From Bacteroidales bacterium (lineage in GTDB: Bacteria > Bacteroidota > Bacteroidia > Bacteroidales > UBA932): a stretch of DNA of 36,981 bases. The DNA is taken from NCBI GenBank assembly GCA_017400135.1, contig JAFPVJ010000003.1, forward strand, positions 1-36,981, read 5' to 3'. The notes beneath the pieces are model-generated. The model was not told the DNA's origin, did not search any database, and saw nothing but the letters and a program-made list of their open reading frames with translations. Positions within the stretch are counted from its first letter, which is position 1; each line of letters opens with the position of its first letter. Of the stretch, positions 29,856-36,981 are shown piece after piece. The translations under genes and the position numbers were made by a program.

Positions 29856-31385
29856 ATGCCTGAAACCAACCAAAGGTCTTCTTCCCGCAAGAAGAATCAG
29901 GCAGTAGATTTGGACACCATAGGGCTTGAGATGGGCAATAAACCCCCTCAGGCTCTTGATGTTGAAGAAGCTGTCCTGGGAGCGATGCTCATCGAGCCCG
30001 CCGCCGTCGACGAGGCGATGGAGGAGCTCTCCGCGTCCTGTTTCTACGACAAGCGCCACCAGATGATCTTCGAGGCGATGTCGTCCCTCGTCCTGGAGCA
30101 TACGCCCATCGACATCATCACGGTCAGCGCCAAGCTTAAGGAGAAGGGTACGCTCGAAGATGTGGGCGGTCCCGTCTATCTGGCGGGGCTCTCGCAGAAA
30201 GTCGGTGCGGCTGCCCACATGGAGTATTACATCAAGATCCTCAAGCAGAAAACCATCCAGCGGGATCTGATCACGGCTTCCCACGAGATCCTCAAGAAAT
30301 CCTACGACGATTCCGTCAAGGTGGACGACCTGATCGACATCGCCCAGACCCGGGTGTACAATGCGATCCAGAACAACGTCAAGAAAGAAGTCCAGGATAT
30401 CGGCTCCATCATCAACACCGCGATGGAGGACATCCAGGAGAGGCAGGGTCAGACGGGGTACAACGGCGTCCCGTCCGGTTTCCCTTCCATCGACCGCGTC
30501 ACTCAGGGCTGGCAGAAGTCCGACCTCATCATCCTGGCGGCCCGTCCGTCCGTGGGTAAGACGGCGTTTTCGCTCAACCTGGCGCGCAACGCCGCCGTGG
30601 ACCACCACATGCCGGTCGCTTTCTTCTCCCTGGAAATGTCCGCCATCCAGCTGGCCAAGCGCCTGATGACCTCCGAGTCCGGCCTGAGCGCCGACAAGAT
30701 CAAGGGCGGTGCCAAGTTGGAGAACTACGAGTGGGAGCAGTTGGAGATGAAGCTGCGCAACCTGATCAAGGCACCTCTCTACATCGACGACACCCCGGGC
30801 ATCCCCGTCATGGAGTTCCGCACCAAGGCCAAGACCCTCGTGAAGAACAAGGGCGTGCGCCTGATCGTCGTGGACTACCTCCAGCTGATGCAGGGCCCCG
30901 CCGAGCTCCGCGGCATGCGCGAGCAGGAAGTGGCGGCGATTTCCCGTACCCTCAAGGCCACGGCCAAGGAGCTGGACGTGCCGATCATCGCCCTGTCCCA
31001 GCTGTCCCGTAATGCGGTGCAGCGCGGCGGCGGCAGCGGCAAGCCCGTCCTGAGCGACCTGCGTGAATCCGGCTCCATCGAGCAGGATGCGGATATGGTC
31101 ATCTTCATCCACCGTCCCGATGCCATCGGCCTTTCGGAGAATCCGGAAGACAAGGAAGTGACCCAGATCATCATCGCCAAGCACCGTAACGGCGAGACGG
31201 GCGAGATTCAGATGCTCTTCAAGAGCGAGCAGGTGCGGTTCGTCGAGATGGACGAGGCCCTGGCGGCCCAGGCGATGAGCATTCCGTCCAGCATGAACAA
31301 CGCTTCGCAGGATGCCGAGGGCGGCTATGATCCTTTCTCCGGCTACGCTCCCTTCCAGGGTGGATTCGACAACAAAGGCTTTTAG
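29856..31385 (+). CDS. dnaB: Replicative DNA helicase DnaB
   Basis: Hexameric helicase that unwinds DNA ahead of the replication fork. The 509-residue protein has the N-terminal primase-interaction domain (PPQALDVEEAVLGAMLIEP). The RecA-like motor follows, with Walker A ARPSVGKTAFS (about 230-240), Walker B LIVVDYLQLM (about 336-345) and the late motif IIAKHRNGETG. No intein is present. Unusually for a replication gene, it runs directly into rseC and the rnf genes with a three-base gap. Confidence 0.97.
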   Translation: MPETNQRSSSRKKNQAVDLDTIGLEMGNKPPQALDVEEAVLGAMLIEPAAVDEAMEELSASCFYDKRHQMIFEAMSSLVLEHTPIDIITVSAKLKEKGTLEDVGGPVYLAGLSQKVGAAAHMEYYIKILKQKTIQRDLITASHEILKKSYDDSVKVDDLIDIAQTRVYNAIQNNVKKEVQDIGSIINTAMEDIQERQGQTGYNGVPSGFPSIDRVTQGWQKSDLIILAARPSVGKTAFSLNLARNAAVDHHMPVAFFSLEMSAIQLAKRLMTSESGLSADKIKGGAKLENYEWEQLEMKLRNLIKAPLYIDDTPGIPVMEFRTKAKTLVKNKGVRLIVVDYLQLMQGPAELRGMREQEVAAISRTLKATAKELDVPIIALSQLSRNAVQRGGGSGKPVLSDLRESGSIEQDADMVIFIHRPDAIGLSENPEDKEVTQIIIAKHRNGETGEIQMLFKSEQVRFVEMDEALAAQAMSIPSSMNNASQDAEGGYDPFSGYAPFQGGFDNKGF

Positions 31386-31388
31386 TCC

Positions 31389-31811
31389 ATGGCACAGGAA
31401 ACGGTATCCCATTCCGGGAAGATCCTCTCGGTCGACCCGCAGTTCATCCAGGTGGAGATCGTCTCCGAGTCCGCCTGCGGCGCCTGTCACGCCAAGGGTC
31501 TGTGCGGCGTCGGGGATCAGAAAGTCAAGCAGGTCACGGTTCCTACTCCCGTTTCCCCTTTCTATGAGGTCGGGGAAGAGGTTTTCGTGGACCTGAAGGC
31601 TTCGATGGGGCACAAGGCGGTCTGGATCGCCTACGCCCTGCCCCTGGTCGTGCTGCTCACCGTCATCGGCATCCTGCTGAAGGCGGGCGCGGGCGAGCTG
31701 GTCGCCGGCCTGGCCGGCATCGGCGCCGTGGCAGTCTATTATTTCTGCATCTGGTTGCTGCGGGATCGCCTTCGCGACCAGTACATCTTCACGATACGGA
31801 AAAAACAATAA
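31389..31811 (+). CDS. rseC: RseC-family membrane protein (SoxR reducing system)
   Basis: A 140-residue membrane protein of the RseC/RnfH-associated family. It has an N-terminal cysteine-containing domain (CGACHAKGLCG, about 33-43) and two adjacent membrane helices (about 78-96 and 101-120). RseC proteins are commonly encoded next to Rnf complexes; in E. coli RseC acts with RsxABCDGE in reducing SoxR. In Bacteroidetes it precedes rnfB, as here with a ten-base gap. Its exact role in this organism is unknown. Confidence 0.88.
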   Translation: MAQETVSHSGKILSVDPQFIQVEIVSESACGACHAKGLCGVGDQKVKQVTVPTPVSPFYEVGEEVFVDLKASMGHKAVWIAYALPLVVLLTVIGILLKAGAGELVAGLAGIGAVAVYYFCIWLLRDRLRDQYIFTIRKKQ

Positions 31812-31821
31812 AACATATTCT

Positions 31822-32724
31822 ATGACGACAACATTTCTTTGGACCATCGGAATCCTCGCCGGCCTCGGTCTGCTGCTCTCCCTCGTCCTCTTCTTCATCG
31901 CGAAGAAGTTCCGGGTCGAGGAAGATCCGCGGATCGATGAGATCGAGAAGGTGATGCCGGGCGCCAACTGCGGCGGCTGCGGTTTCGCCGGCTGCCGGGC
32001 GTTTGCGGATGCCGCGGTCAAGGCGCCCAACCTGGACAACCATTACTGTCCGGTCGGCGGCGACGAGGTGATGAAGAAAGTGGCCGGGATCCTGGGTTTC
32101 GAGGCGCAGGCGAAGGCCCCGATGGTGGCGGTCGTCCGCTGCAACGGCAGCTGCGAAAAGCGTCCGACGACCAACATCTATGACGGCGTGCAGTCCTGCA
32201 AGGTCAAGGCGGCCCTTTATGCCGGCGACACCGGCTGTTCCTTCGGCTGCCTGGGTTGCGGCGACTGCGTGGCGGCCTGCCAGTTCGGAGCGATCTCGAT
32301 GGATCCCGCCACCGGCCTTCCGGTCGTGGACGAGAGCAAGTGCACCGCCTGCGGCGCCTGCGTCAAGGCATGCCCGAAGAGTGTCATCGAGCTTCGCAAC
32401 AAGGGCCCGCGCGGCATGCGCGTCTATGTCTCCTGCATCAACAAGGACAAGGGCGCCGTTGCCCGCAAGGCCTGCAAGGCGGCCTGCATCGGCTGTCTCA
32501 AGTGCACCAAGGTCTGCCCGCACGAGGCGATCGTGGTCGAGAACAACCTGGCTTACATCGATTTCGCGAAGTGCAAGCTCTGCCGCAAATGCGTCCTGGA
32601 ATGCCCCACCGGCGCCATCCACGACGTCAATTTCCCGAAGCCCCTGCCGCCGAAAGCGGCTCCGGCGCCCAAACCGGCCGCAGCGCCGGCCGTTGAAGTA
32701 AAAAAGGAGGAAAGCAATGGCTAA
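31822..32724 (+). CDS. rnfB: Electron transport complex subunit RnfB
   Basis: Ferredoxin-docking subunit of the Rnf complex, at the cytoplasmic face. The 300-residue protein has an N-terminal membrane helix (about 6-27). A cluster site with C50, C53, C58 and C76 follows (ANCGGCGFAGC). Four further ferredoxin-like cysteine groups start near C139/C143, C174, C218/C222 and C251. A Pro/Ala/Lys-rich tail ends the protein. It overlaps rnfC by eight bases. Confidence 0.97.
   Translation: MTTTFLWTIGILAGLGLLLSLVLFFIAKKFRVEEDPRIDEIEKVMPGANCGGCGFAGCRAFADAAVKAPNLDNHYCPVGGDEVMKKVAGILGFEAQAKAPMVAVVRCNGSCEKRPTTNIYDGVQSCKVKAALYAGDTGCSFGCLGCGDCVAACQFGAISMDPATGLPVVDESKCTACGACVKACPKSVIELRNKGPRGMRVYVSCINKDKGAVARKACKAACIGCLKCTKVCPHEAIVVENNLAYIDFAKCKLCRKCVLECPTGAIHDVNFPKPLPPKAAPAPKPAAAPAVEVKKEESNG
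32704..32710 (+). promoter_or_regulatory. Strong Shine-Dalgarno sequence for rnfC
   Basis: AAGGAGG lies six bases before the rnfC ATG and within the last codons of rnfB. It matches the anti-Shine-Dalgarno end of 16S rRNA nearly perfectly. Such sites are uncommon in Bacteroidetes and are not visible before most genes here. It fixes the rnfC start at 32717. Confidence 0.7.
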
Positions 32725-34108
32725 ACTGACGACATTCTCCATCGGCGGCGTCCATCCGGACGACAGTAAGATCGCCCGCGACTGCGCCATTGAGGTGCTC
32801 CCGCTGCCCCCGACCGTTTATGTTTCCATGGCCCAGCACCTGGGCGCTCCGGCCAAGCCCGTGGTCGCCGTCGGCGACACCGTCAAGGTCGGCACCGTCC
32901 TCGCCGAGCCGGGCGGCTTCATCTCCGCCTTCGTCCACAGCCCCGTGTCCGGCACGGTCAAGTCCATCGGTCCCCGCAAGGACATCGCCGGTAACCCTGT
33001 CACCCATATCGAGATCGCCGTCGAAGGCGACGAGTGGGAGGAGAGCATCAACCGGAGCGACAAGCTCGACACGGAGATTCCCGAGGATACGGCCGCGATC
33101 CTGGACCGCATCCGGGCCTGCGGCGTCGTGGGTCTGGGCGGTGCGACTTTCCCCACTCACGTCAAGCTCAATCCTGCGGGCGGTGCCACGGCCGAGTGCC
33201 TGATCATCAACGGCGCGGAGTGTGAGCCCTACCTGACCAGCGACTACCGCATCATGCTGGAGCGGAGCAAGGAGATCGTCGTCGGCGTCGCCATCATGAA
33301 GAAGGTGCTCGGCGATCCCCGTACCGTCATCGGCATCGAGGAGAACAAGCCCGAGGCCATCACCGCGATGGATGCGGCCGTCTACGACCTTGGTTATCAC
33401 GGGATCGAGGTGCTGCCCCTGAAGAAGAAATATCCGCAGGGCGGTGAGAAACAGCTCATCGACGCCGTGATGCACCGCCAGGTGGGATCCGGCGCCCTGC
33501 CGATCAGCGTCGGCGCTGTCGTGCAGAACGTGGCGACCGCCCTGGCCGTGTATGAGGCCGTCCAGAAGAACAAGCCTTTGATCAGCAATACCCTGACCAT
33601 CACGGGCGACTGCCTGCCGGAAGAGAAGCAGCACAACTACCTCTTCCGCATCGGCATGCCCCTGTCCTTCATCGCGGAATACGCCGGCGGCGTGCCGGCC
33701 GAAGCCGCGAAGCTGATCAGCGGCGGTCCGATGATGGGCAAGGCCATCGCCAATCTGGATGCCGCGACCGTCAAGGGTTCCTCCTCCATCCTGTACCTCT
33801 CCGAGGCTGCGACCAAGCGCGGCAAGGAGAGCTACTGCATCCGCTGCGGACGCTGCGCGGACGCCTGCCCGATGGGCCTGGAACCGTTCCTCCTGCGCCG
33901 CCTGTACAAGGCCGGCGACCTGGAAGGCCTCGAGAAGGAAGCCGCCCAGGATTGCATCGAATGCGGCTGCTGCCTTTACAGTTGTCCTGCCAACATCCCG
34001 CTCCTGGACCAGATCCGCATGGCGAAGGGCCAGGTGATGGGCGTCATCCGGGCCCGCGCCGCGGCCGCCAAGGCCGCTGCGGAAGCCGCGAAAGAACAAG
34101 CTAAATAG
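32717..34108 (+). CDS. rnfC: Electron transport complex subunit RnfC
   Basis: Peripheral subunit that exchanges electrons with NAD(H). The 463-residue protein has a biotinyl-like beta domain near the N-terminus (VVAVGDTVKVGTVLAEP...SPVSGTV), the glycine-rich nucleotide/flavin region GLGGATFPTHVK (about 138-149) and the NGAECEPYL motif. Two 4Fe-4S sites follow: CIRCGRCADACP (C374-C384) and CIECGCCLYSCP (C413-C423). The Ala/Lys-rich C-terminal tail is short compared with gammaproteobacterial RnfC. Confidence 0.97.
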   Translation: MAKLTTFSIGGVHPDDSKIARDCAIEVLPLPPTVYVSMAQHLGAPAKPVVAVGDTVKVGTVLAEPGGFISAFVHSPVSGTVKSIGPRKDIAGNPVTHIEIAVEGDEWEESINRSDKLDTEIPEDTAAILDRIRACGVVGLGGATFPTHVKLNPAGGATAECLIINGAECEPYLTSDYRIMLERSKEIVVGVAIMKKVLGDPRTVIGIEENKPEAITAMDAAVYDLGYHGIEVLPLKKKYPQGGEKQLIDAVMHRQVGSGALPISVGAVVQNVATALAVYEAVQKNKPLISNTLTITGDCLPEEKQHNYLFRIGMPLSFIAEYAGGVPAEAAKLISGGPMMGKAIANLDAATVKGSSSILYLSEAATKRGKESYCIRCGRCADACPMGLEPFLLRRLYKAGDLEGLEKEAAQDCIECGCCLYSCPANIPLLDQIRMAKGQVMGVIRARAAAAKAAAEAAKEQAK

Positions 34109-34117
34109 TCACGCGTT

Positions 34118-35080
34118 ATGGATAAACATCTGGTTTCACCCAATCCACATATCCACTCGGCGGTCTCGACGGCCTCCCTCATGCGGGATGTAATCATTGC
34201 GCTGGTGCCGGCGATTGTGGTTTCGGTCCTGTTCTATGGCTGGGCCGAACTGCTGGTACTCGCCGTCAGCGCTGTTTCCTGCGTGCTGATCGAGTGGGCG
34301 ATCGCCAAGTTCCTTTTCAAGGACATGAACCTCTTCTGTCCCTCCGCGGCGACGGTGACGGGTCTACTGCTGGCGATGAACCTGCCGGTCACCACCCCCT
34401 GGTGGATCGTGCTGATCGGCGCCCTCTTCGCCATCGGCGTCGTCAAGATGTCCTTCGGCGGCATCGGACAGAACGTGTTCAATCCTGCCATCGCGGCCCG
34501 TGTCTTCCTGCTGGTCTCGTTCCCGCAGCAGATGACCAACTGGGCGGCCCCCGCCGGCTTCATCTCCAGCGTGGACGCCTTCTCCGGCGCGACCCTGCTG
34601 GGGCAGGTGCATGCGCTGGGCGCCCTGCAGGCCGACAAGCTCGTGTCGCTGCAGACGCTGTTCTACAACATCGGCGGTTCCGCCGGTGAGATTTCTGCGC
34701 TGGCGCTGCTGGTCGGCTGGGTCTATTTGCTGGTGCGCCGGGTCATCAAGCCCTGGATCACCCTCAGCATCTTCGCGACGGTGGCGCTGGTCGCCCTTGT
34801 TTTCCACCTGGTCGATCCTTCGATGTACACCGGCCCGCTCTTCAACCTGCTCAGCGGCGGTCTGATCCTCGGCGCCTGCTTCATGGCGACGGATTACGTG
34901 ACTTCGCCGATGAGCGACTGGGGCGGCGTCATCTACGGCGTCGGCATCGGCTTCCTGGCGATGATGATCCGCTACTTCGGCTCCTATCCGGAGGGCGTTT
35001 CTTTCGCCATCCTGCTGATGAACATGACCGTGCCCCTGCTCAACCGCTGGTTCCACGGCAAAAAGTACGGGAGGGCATAG
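34118..35080 (+). CDS. rnfD: Electron transport complex subunit RnfD
   Basis: Multi-spanning membrane subunit carrying covalently bound FMN. The flavin attachment motif SGAT lies at 156-159, with T159 the expected phosphodiester-linked threonine. The 320-residue protein has at least eight hydrophobic stretches and the family motifs FGGIGQNVFNPAIAARVF (about 113-130) and MATDYVTSPMSDWGG. rnfG follows after three bases. Confidence 0.96.
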   Translation: MDKHLVSPNPHIHSAVSTASLMRDVIIALVPAIVVSVLFYGWAELLVLAVSAVSCVLIEWAIAKFLFKDMNLFCPSAATVTGLLLAMNLPVTTPWWIVLIGALFAIGVVKMSFGGIGQNVFNPAIAARVFLLVSFPQQMTNWAAPAGFISSVDAFSGATLLGQVHALGALQADKLVSLQTLFYNIGGSAGEISALALLVGWVYLLVRRVIKPWITLSIFATVALVALVFHLVDPSMYTGPLFNLLSGGLILGACFMATDYVTSPMSDWGGVIYGVGIGFLAMMIRYFGSYPEGVSFAILLMNMTVPLLNRWFHGKKYGRA

Positions 35081-35083
35081 CGT

Positions 35084-35707
35084 ATGGCGGCAAAATCGAC
35101 TTTGACCAACATGGTCCTTTGCCTGACAGGCGTCTGCCTGGTCTGCGCTGCGATTCTCGGCGGCATCTATGCGCTCACCTTCGAGCCCATCCGGAAGGCC
35201 AATGAGAATATCCTGAAGGCGTCCATCGGTGCCGTCCTGCCCGAAGGCGTCGAGATTTCCGAGCCGCAGACCCACGAGTGGGAAGGCGTGTCTTATGAGT
35301 ACTATCCGGCCGTCAAGGACGGGAACGAGGTCGCTTACGCAGTCAAGTCTACGACGGTCGGTTTCGGCGGTCCGCTGAGCCTGATGGTCGGTGTCCTGAA
35401 AGACGGGACGGTCTTCAACACCTCGGTGCTCGCTTGTACCGAGACGCCGGGCCTGGGTGCCAAGTGCCAGGAGTCCGGCTCTCACTTCCGGACCCAGTTC
35501 CAGGGCTTCGGTCCCGACAAGAAGTTGAAAGTGACCAAGGACGGCGGCGACGTGGACGCCATCACGGCTTCCACCATAACTTCCCGCGCTTATGCGCTGG
35601 CGGTGAGCAACGCCGTGGCCGTCGTCAAGTACCTGGGCGGTGAAGATGTGTCCGTGGATTCTGCCACGGGAGCCTCTTCTCCGGTCGTAATCAAAGAGGG
35701 GGAATAG
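35084..35707 (+). CDS. rnfG: Electron transport complex subunit RnfG
   Basis: Single-helix subunit with a second covalent FMN, on the outer side of the membrane. The N-terminal helix is at about 10-31. The conserved TETPGLGAKC lies at about 119-128 and the flavin motif TASTIT at 161-166, with T164 the expected attachment site. The 207-residue length fits the family. FMN would be attached by an ApbE-type transferase, which is not encoded in this window. Confidence 0.95.
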   Translation: MAAKSTLTNMVLCLTGVCLVCAAILGGIYALTFEPIRKANENILKASIGAVLPEGVEISEPQTHEWEGVSYEYYPAVKDGNEVAYAVKSTTVGFGGPLSLMVGVLKDGTVFNTSVLACTETPGLGAKCQESGSHFRTQFQGFGPDKKLKVTKDGGDVDAITASTITSRAYALAVSNAVAVVKYLGGEDVSVDSATGASSPVVIKEGE

Positions 35708-35710
35708 TCT

Positions 35711-36295
35711 ATGGGAAAGAAACTTTCATTGATCCTGGACGGATTCGTCAAGAACAATCCGACCTTCGTGCTGGTATTGGGTATGTGCCCGACGCTGGCC
35801 ACCACCACCTCGGCCTTGAACGGCCTGGAAATGGGCCTCGCCACGCTTTTCGTGCTGGTATTGAGCAACATCGCCATCTCGCTGCTGGCACCCATCGTGC
35901 CGGATAAGGTGCACATCCCCGTCTATATCGTCGTGATCGCGACCTTCGTGACGGTCCTGCAGTTGATCATGCAGGCCTATACGCCGGGCGCCTACACGAC
36001 CCTGGGCCTCTTCATTCCCCTGATCGTGGTCAACTGCATCGTGCTGGGCCGCGCCGAGGCTTTCGCCAACAAGAACGGCGTGCTGGACAGTGCGCTGGAC
36101 GGCATCGGGGTGGGCCTGGGCTTCACCCTGTCGCTGACGGTCATCGGCATCGTCCGCGAGATCTTGGGCAGCGGTTCCGTCTTCGGTTGGAAATTCATCC
36201 CCGGCGACGGCATCCTCGCTTTCGTGATGGCGCCGGGCGCCTTCCTGGTCCTGGGCTATCTGATGGTCCTCTTCAACAAATACCTTAAGAAATAG
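35711..36295 (+). CDS. rnfE: Electron transport complex subunit RnfE
   Basis: Integral membrane subunit paralogous to RnfA, forming part of the ion-translocating core. The 194-residue protein has about six hydrophobic segments and conserved cysteine motifs in GMCPTLATTTSA (about 23-34) and VVNCIVLGRAEAFA (about 103-116). These match the sites that coordinate the intramembrane iron-sulfur cluster in Rnf/Nqr structures. It is preceded by rnfG at three bases and followed by rnfA at six. Confidence 0.96.
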   Translation: MGKKLSLILDGFVKNNPTFVLVLGMCPTLATTTSALNGLEMGLATLFVLVLSNIAISLLAPIVPDKVHIPVYIVVIATFVTVLQLIMQAYTPGAYTTLGLFIPLIVVNCIVLGRAEAFANKNGVLDSALDGIGVGLGFTLSLTVIGIVREILGSGSVFGWKFIPGDGILAFVMAPGAFLVLGYLMVLFNKYLKK

Positions 36296-36301
36296 CGCCT
36301 T

Positions 36302-36901
36302 ATGGAATATTTTGCCATTATCATTTCCGCGATATTCGTCAATAACATCCTGCTGGCGCAGTTCCTGGGTATCTGCCCCTTCCTGGGTGTTTCCAACAAG
36401 ATCAGCACCGCCACGGGCATGTCCGGAGCCGTCTGCTTCGTGATTACGCTCGCGACGCTGGTGACCTATCTGATCAACCAATACCTGCTGGTGCCCTTCG
36501 GCCTGGAGTTCCTCCAGACGATCGCCTTTATCCTGGTGATCGCATCCCTGGTGCAGGTCGTCGAGATTGTCCTGAAGAAGATCAGCCCCTCCCTTTATCA
36601 GGCCCTGGGCATCTTCCTGCCCCTGATTACCACCAACTGCGCCGTGCTCGGCGTGGCGATTACCGTCGTGACCAAGGAGTTCACCTATGGCGGCACGTCC
36701 CACATGATGAACCTCGGTCAGGCGATGGTCTATGCCTTCGCGACCGCCATCGGCTACGGCATCGCGATGATCCTCTTCGCCGGCCTTCGCGAGCATTTGG
36801 AGGGCAACGAAGTCCCCAAAGCCTTCAAAGGCCTGCCTATTGCCATGATTACCGTCGGTATCATGGCGATGGCCTTCCTCGGTTTCTCGGGGATGGTCTA
36901 G
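36302..36901 (+). CDS. rnfA: Electron transport complex subunit RnfA
   Basis: Integral membrane subunit that pairs with RnfE in inverted topology. The 199-residue protein has six hydrophobic segments and the two expected cysteine motifs, GICPFLGVSNK (about 23-33) and TTNCAVLGVAI (about 117-127). It is the last gene of the rnf run; 80 non-coding bases follow up to the window end. Confidence 0.96.
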   Translation: MEYFAIIISAIFVNNILLAQFLGICPFLGVSNKISTATGMSGAVCFVITLATLVTYLINQYLLVPFGLEFLQTIAFILVIASLVQVVEIVLKKISPSLYQALGIFLPLITTNCAVLGVAITVVTKEFTYGGTSHMMNLGQAMVYAFATAIGYGIAMILFAGLREHLEGNEVPKAFKGLPIAMITVGIMAMAFLGFSGMV

Positions 36902-36931
36902 ACATGCGCATTTGCGCCAAAGCCAGGGTGC

Positions 36932-36981
36932 GGTTGGGAAAGCGGAAACTCTAACCCCTTCGGGGGAATGCTTTCCCAACC
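36932..36981. terminator. Long perfect hairpin after rnfA
   Basis: Positions 36932-36943 are the exact reverse complement of 36970-36981 (12 bp). Inside lies a second hairpin with a UUCG tetraloop (36955-36958 with 36963-36966). The window stops at the last base of the arm, so a T run cannot be seen. A small GCGC/GCGC stem precedes it at 36906-36917. Terminator of the rnf operon is the likeliest reading; a repeat element or structured leader is possible. Confidence 0.5.

Noticed and set aside
29838-32039. Open frame of 733 codons opposite dnaB and rseC
   Set aside because: It spans two well-identified genes on the other strand and has no domain signature.
36932-36981. tRNA-like fold at the window end
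   Set aside because: There are 12-bp arms and a UUCG hairpin but no D-arm, T-loop (TTCRA) or anticodon arm in the right places.

Overview
The window looks like chromosomal DNA of a GC-rich member of the Bacteroidales, probably an uncultured gut or rumen lineage. The evidence is a SusC/SusD pair, ATP synthase genes in the Bacteroidetes order (atpD-C-B-E-F-H-A-G) with a short epsilon subunit and a long AtpB carrying a signal peptide, the rseC-rnfBCDGEA order, and several promoter-like sites of the Bacteroidetes type (TTTG, about 19 nt, TAnnTTTGC). I saw no insertion sequence, phage gene, CRISPR array or tRNA. The genus cannot be told from this sequence alone.

Layout. Positions 1-376 hold the end of an rRNA operon (5S rRNA), a strong terminator and a spacer with hairpins and two inverted copies of the 5S 3' end. 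Positions 377-8359 (+) encode an exported beta-helix protein followed by the complete F1Fo ATP synthase. A bidirectional terminator lies at 8365-8398. On the minus strand, 8418-13354 is a susC/susD pair whose SusC carries an extra C-terminal OmpA-like domain. Positions 13648-20053 (-) form a tight run reading NapH/NapG-like polyferredoxin, Tat-type aldo/keto reductase with ferredoxin clusters, M3 oligopeptidase lipoprotein and S41 protease lipoprotein. Positions 20104-25848 (-) hold alaS, an apparent fusion of the LPS-export permease LptG with methionyl-tRNA formyltransferase (Fmt), and thiamine diphosphokinase. From 25929 to 36901 (+) come two membrane-anchored M23 peptidases, a MerR-like regulator, a Nif3-like protein, a zinc-ribbon coiled-coil protein, dnaB, rseC and the six rnf genes. 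The window ends in a long perfect hairpin.

How they work together. Two energy-converting complexes flank the window. Rnf couples ferredoxin:NAD+ electron transfer to ion pumping, and the ATP synthase uses an ion gradient; its c subunit looks proton-specific. The minus-strand genes mix envelope functions (outer-membrane uptake, two lipoprotein peptidases, an envelope redox pair) with housekeeping enzymes.

The observations most worth following are the LptG-Fmt fusion, the SusC-OmpA fusion, and the pairing of a NapH-NapG fusion with a Tat-lipoprotein aldo/keto reductase, which may be an undescribed envelope redox system. All three rest on reading the translated sequence; none has been checked against a database.
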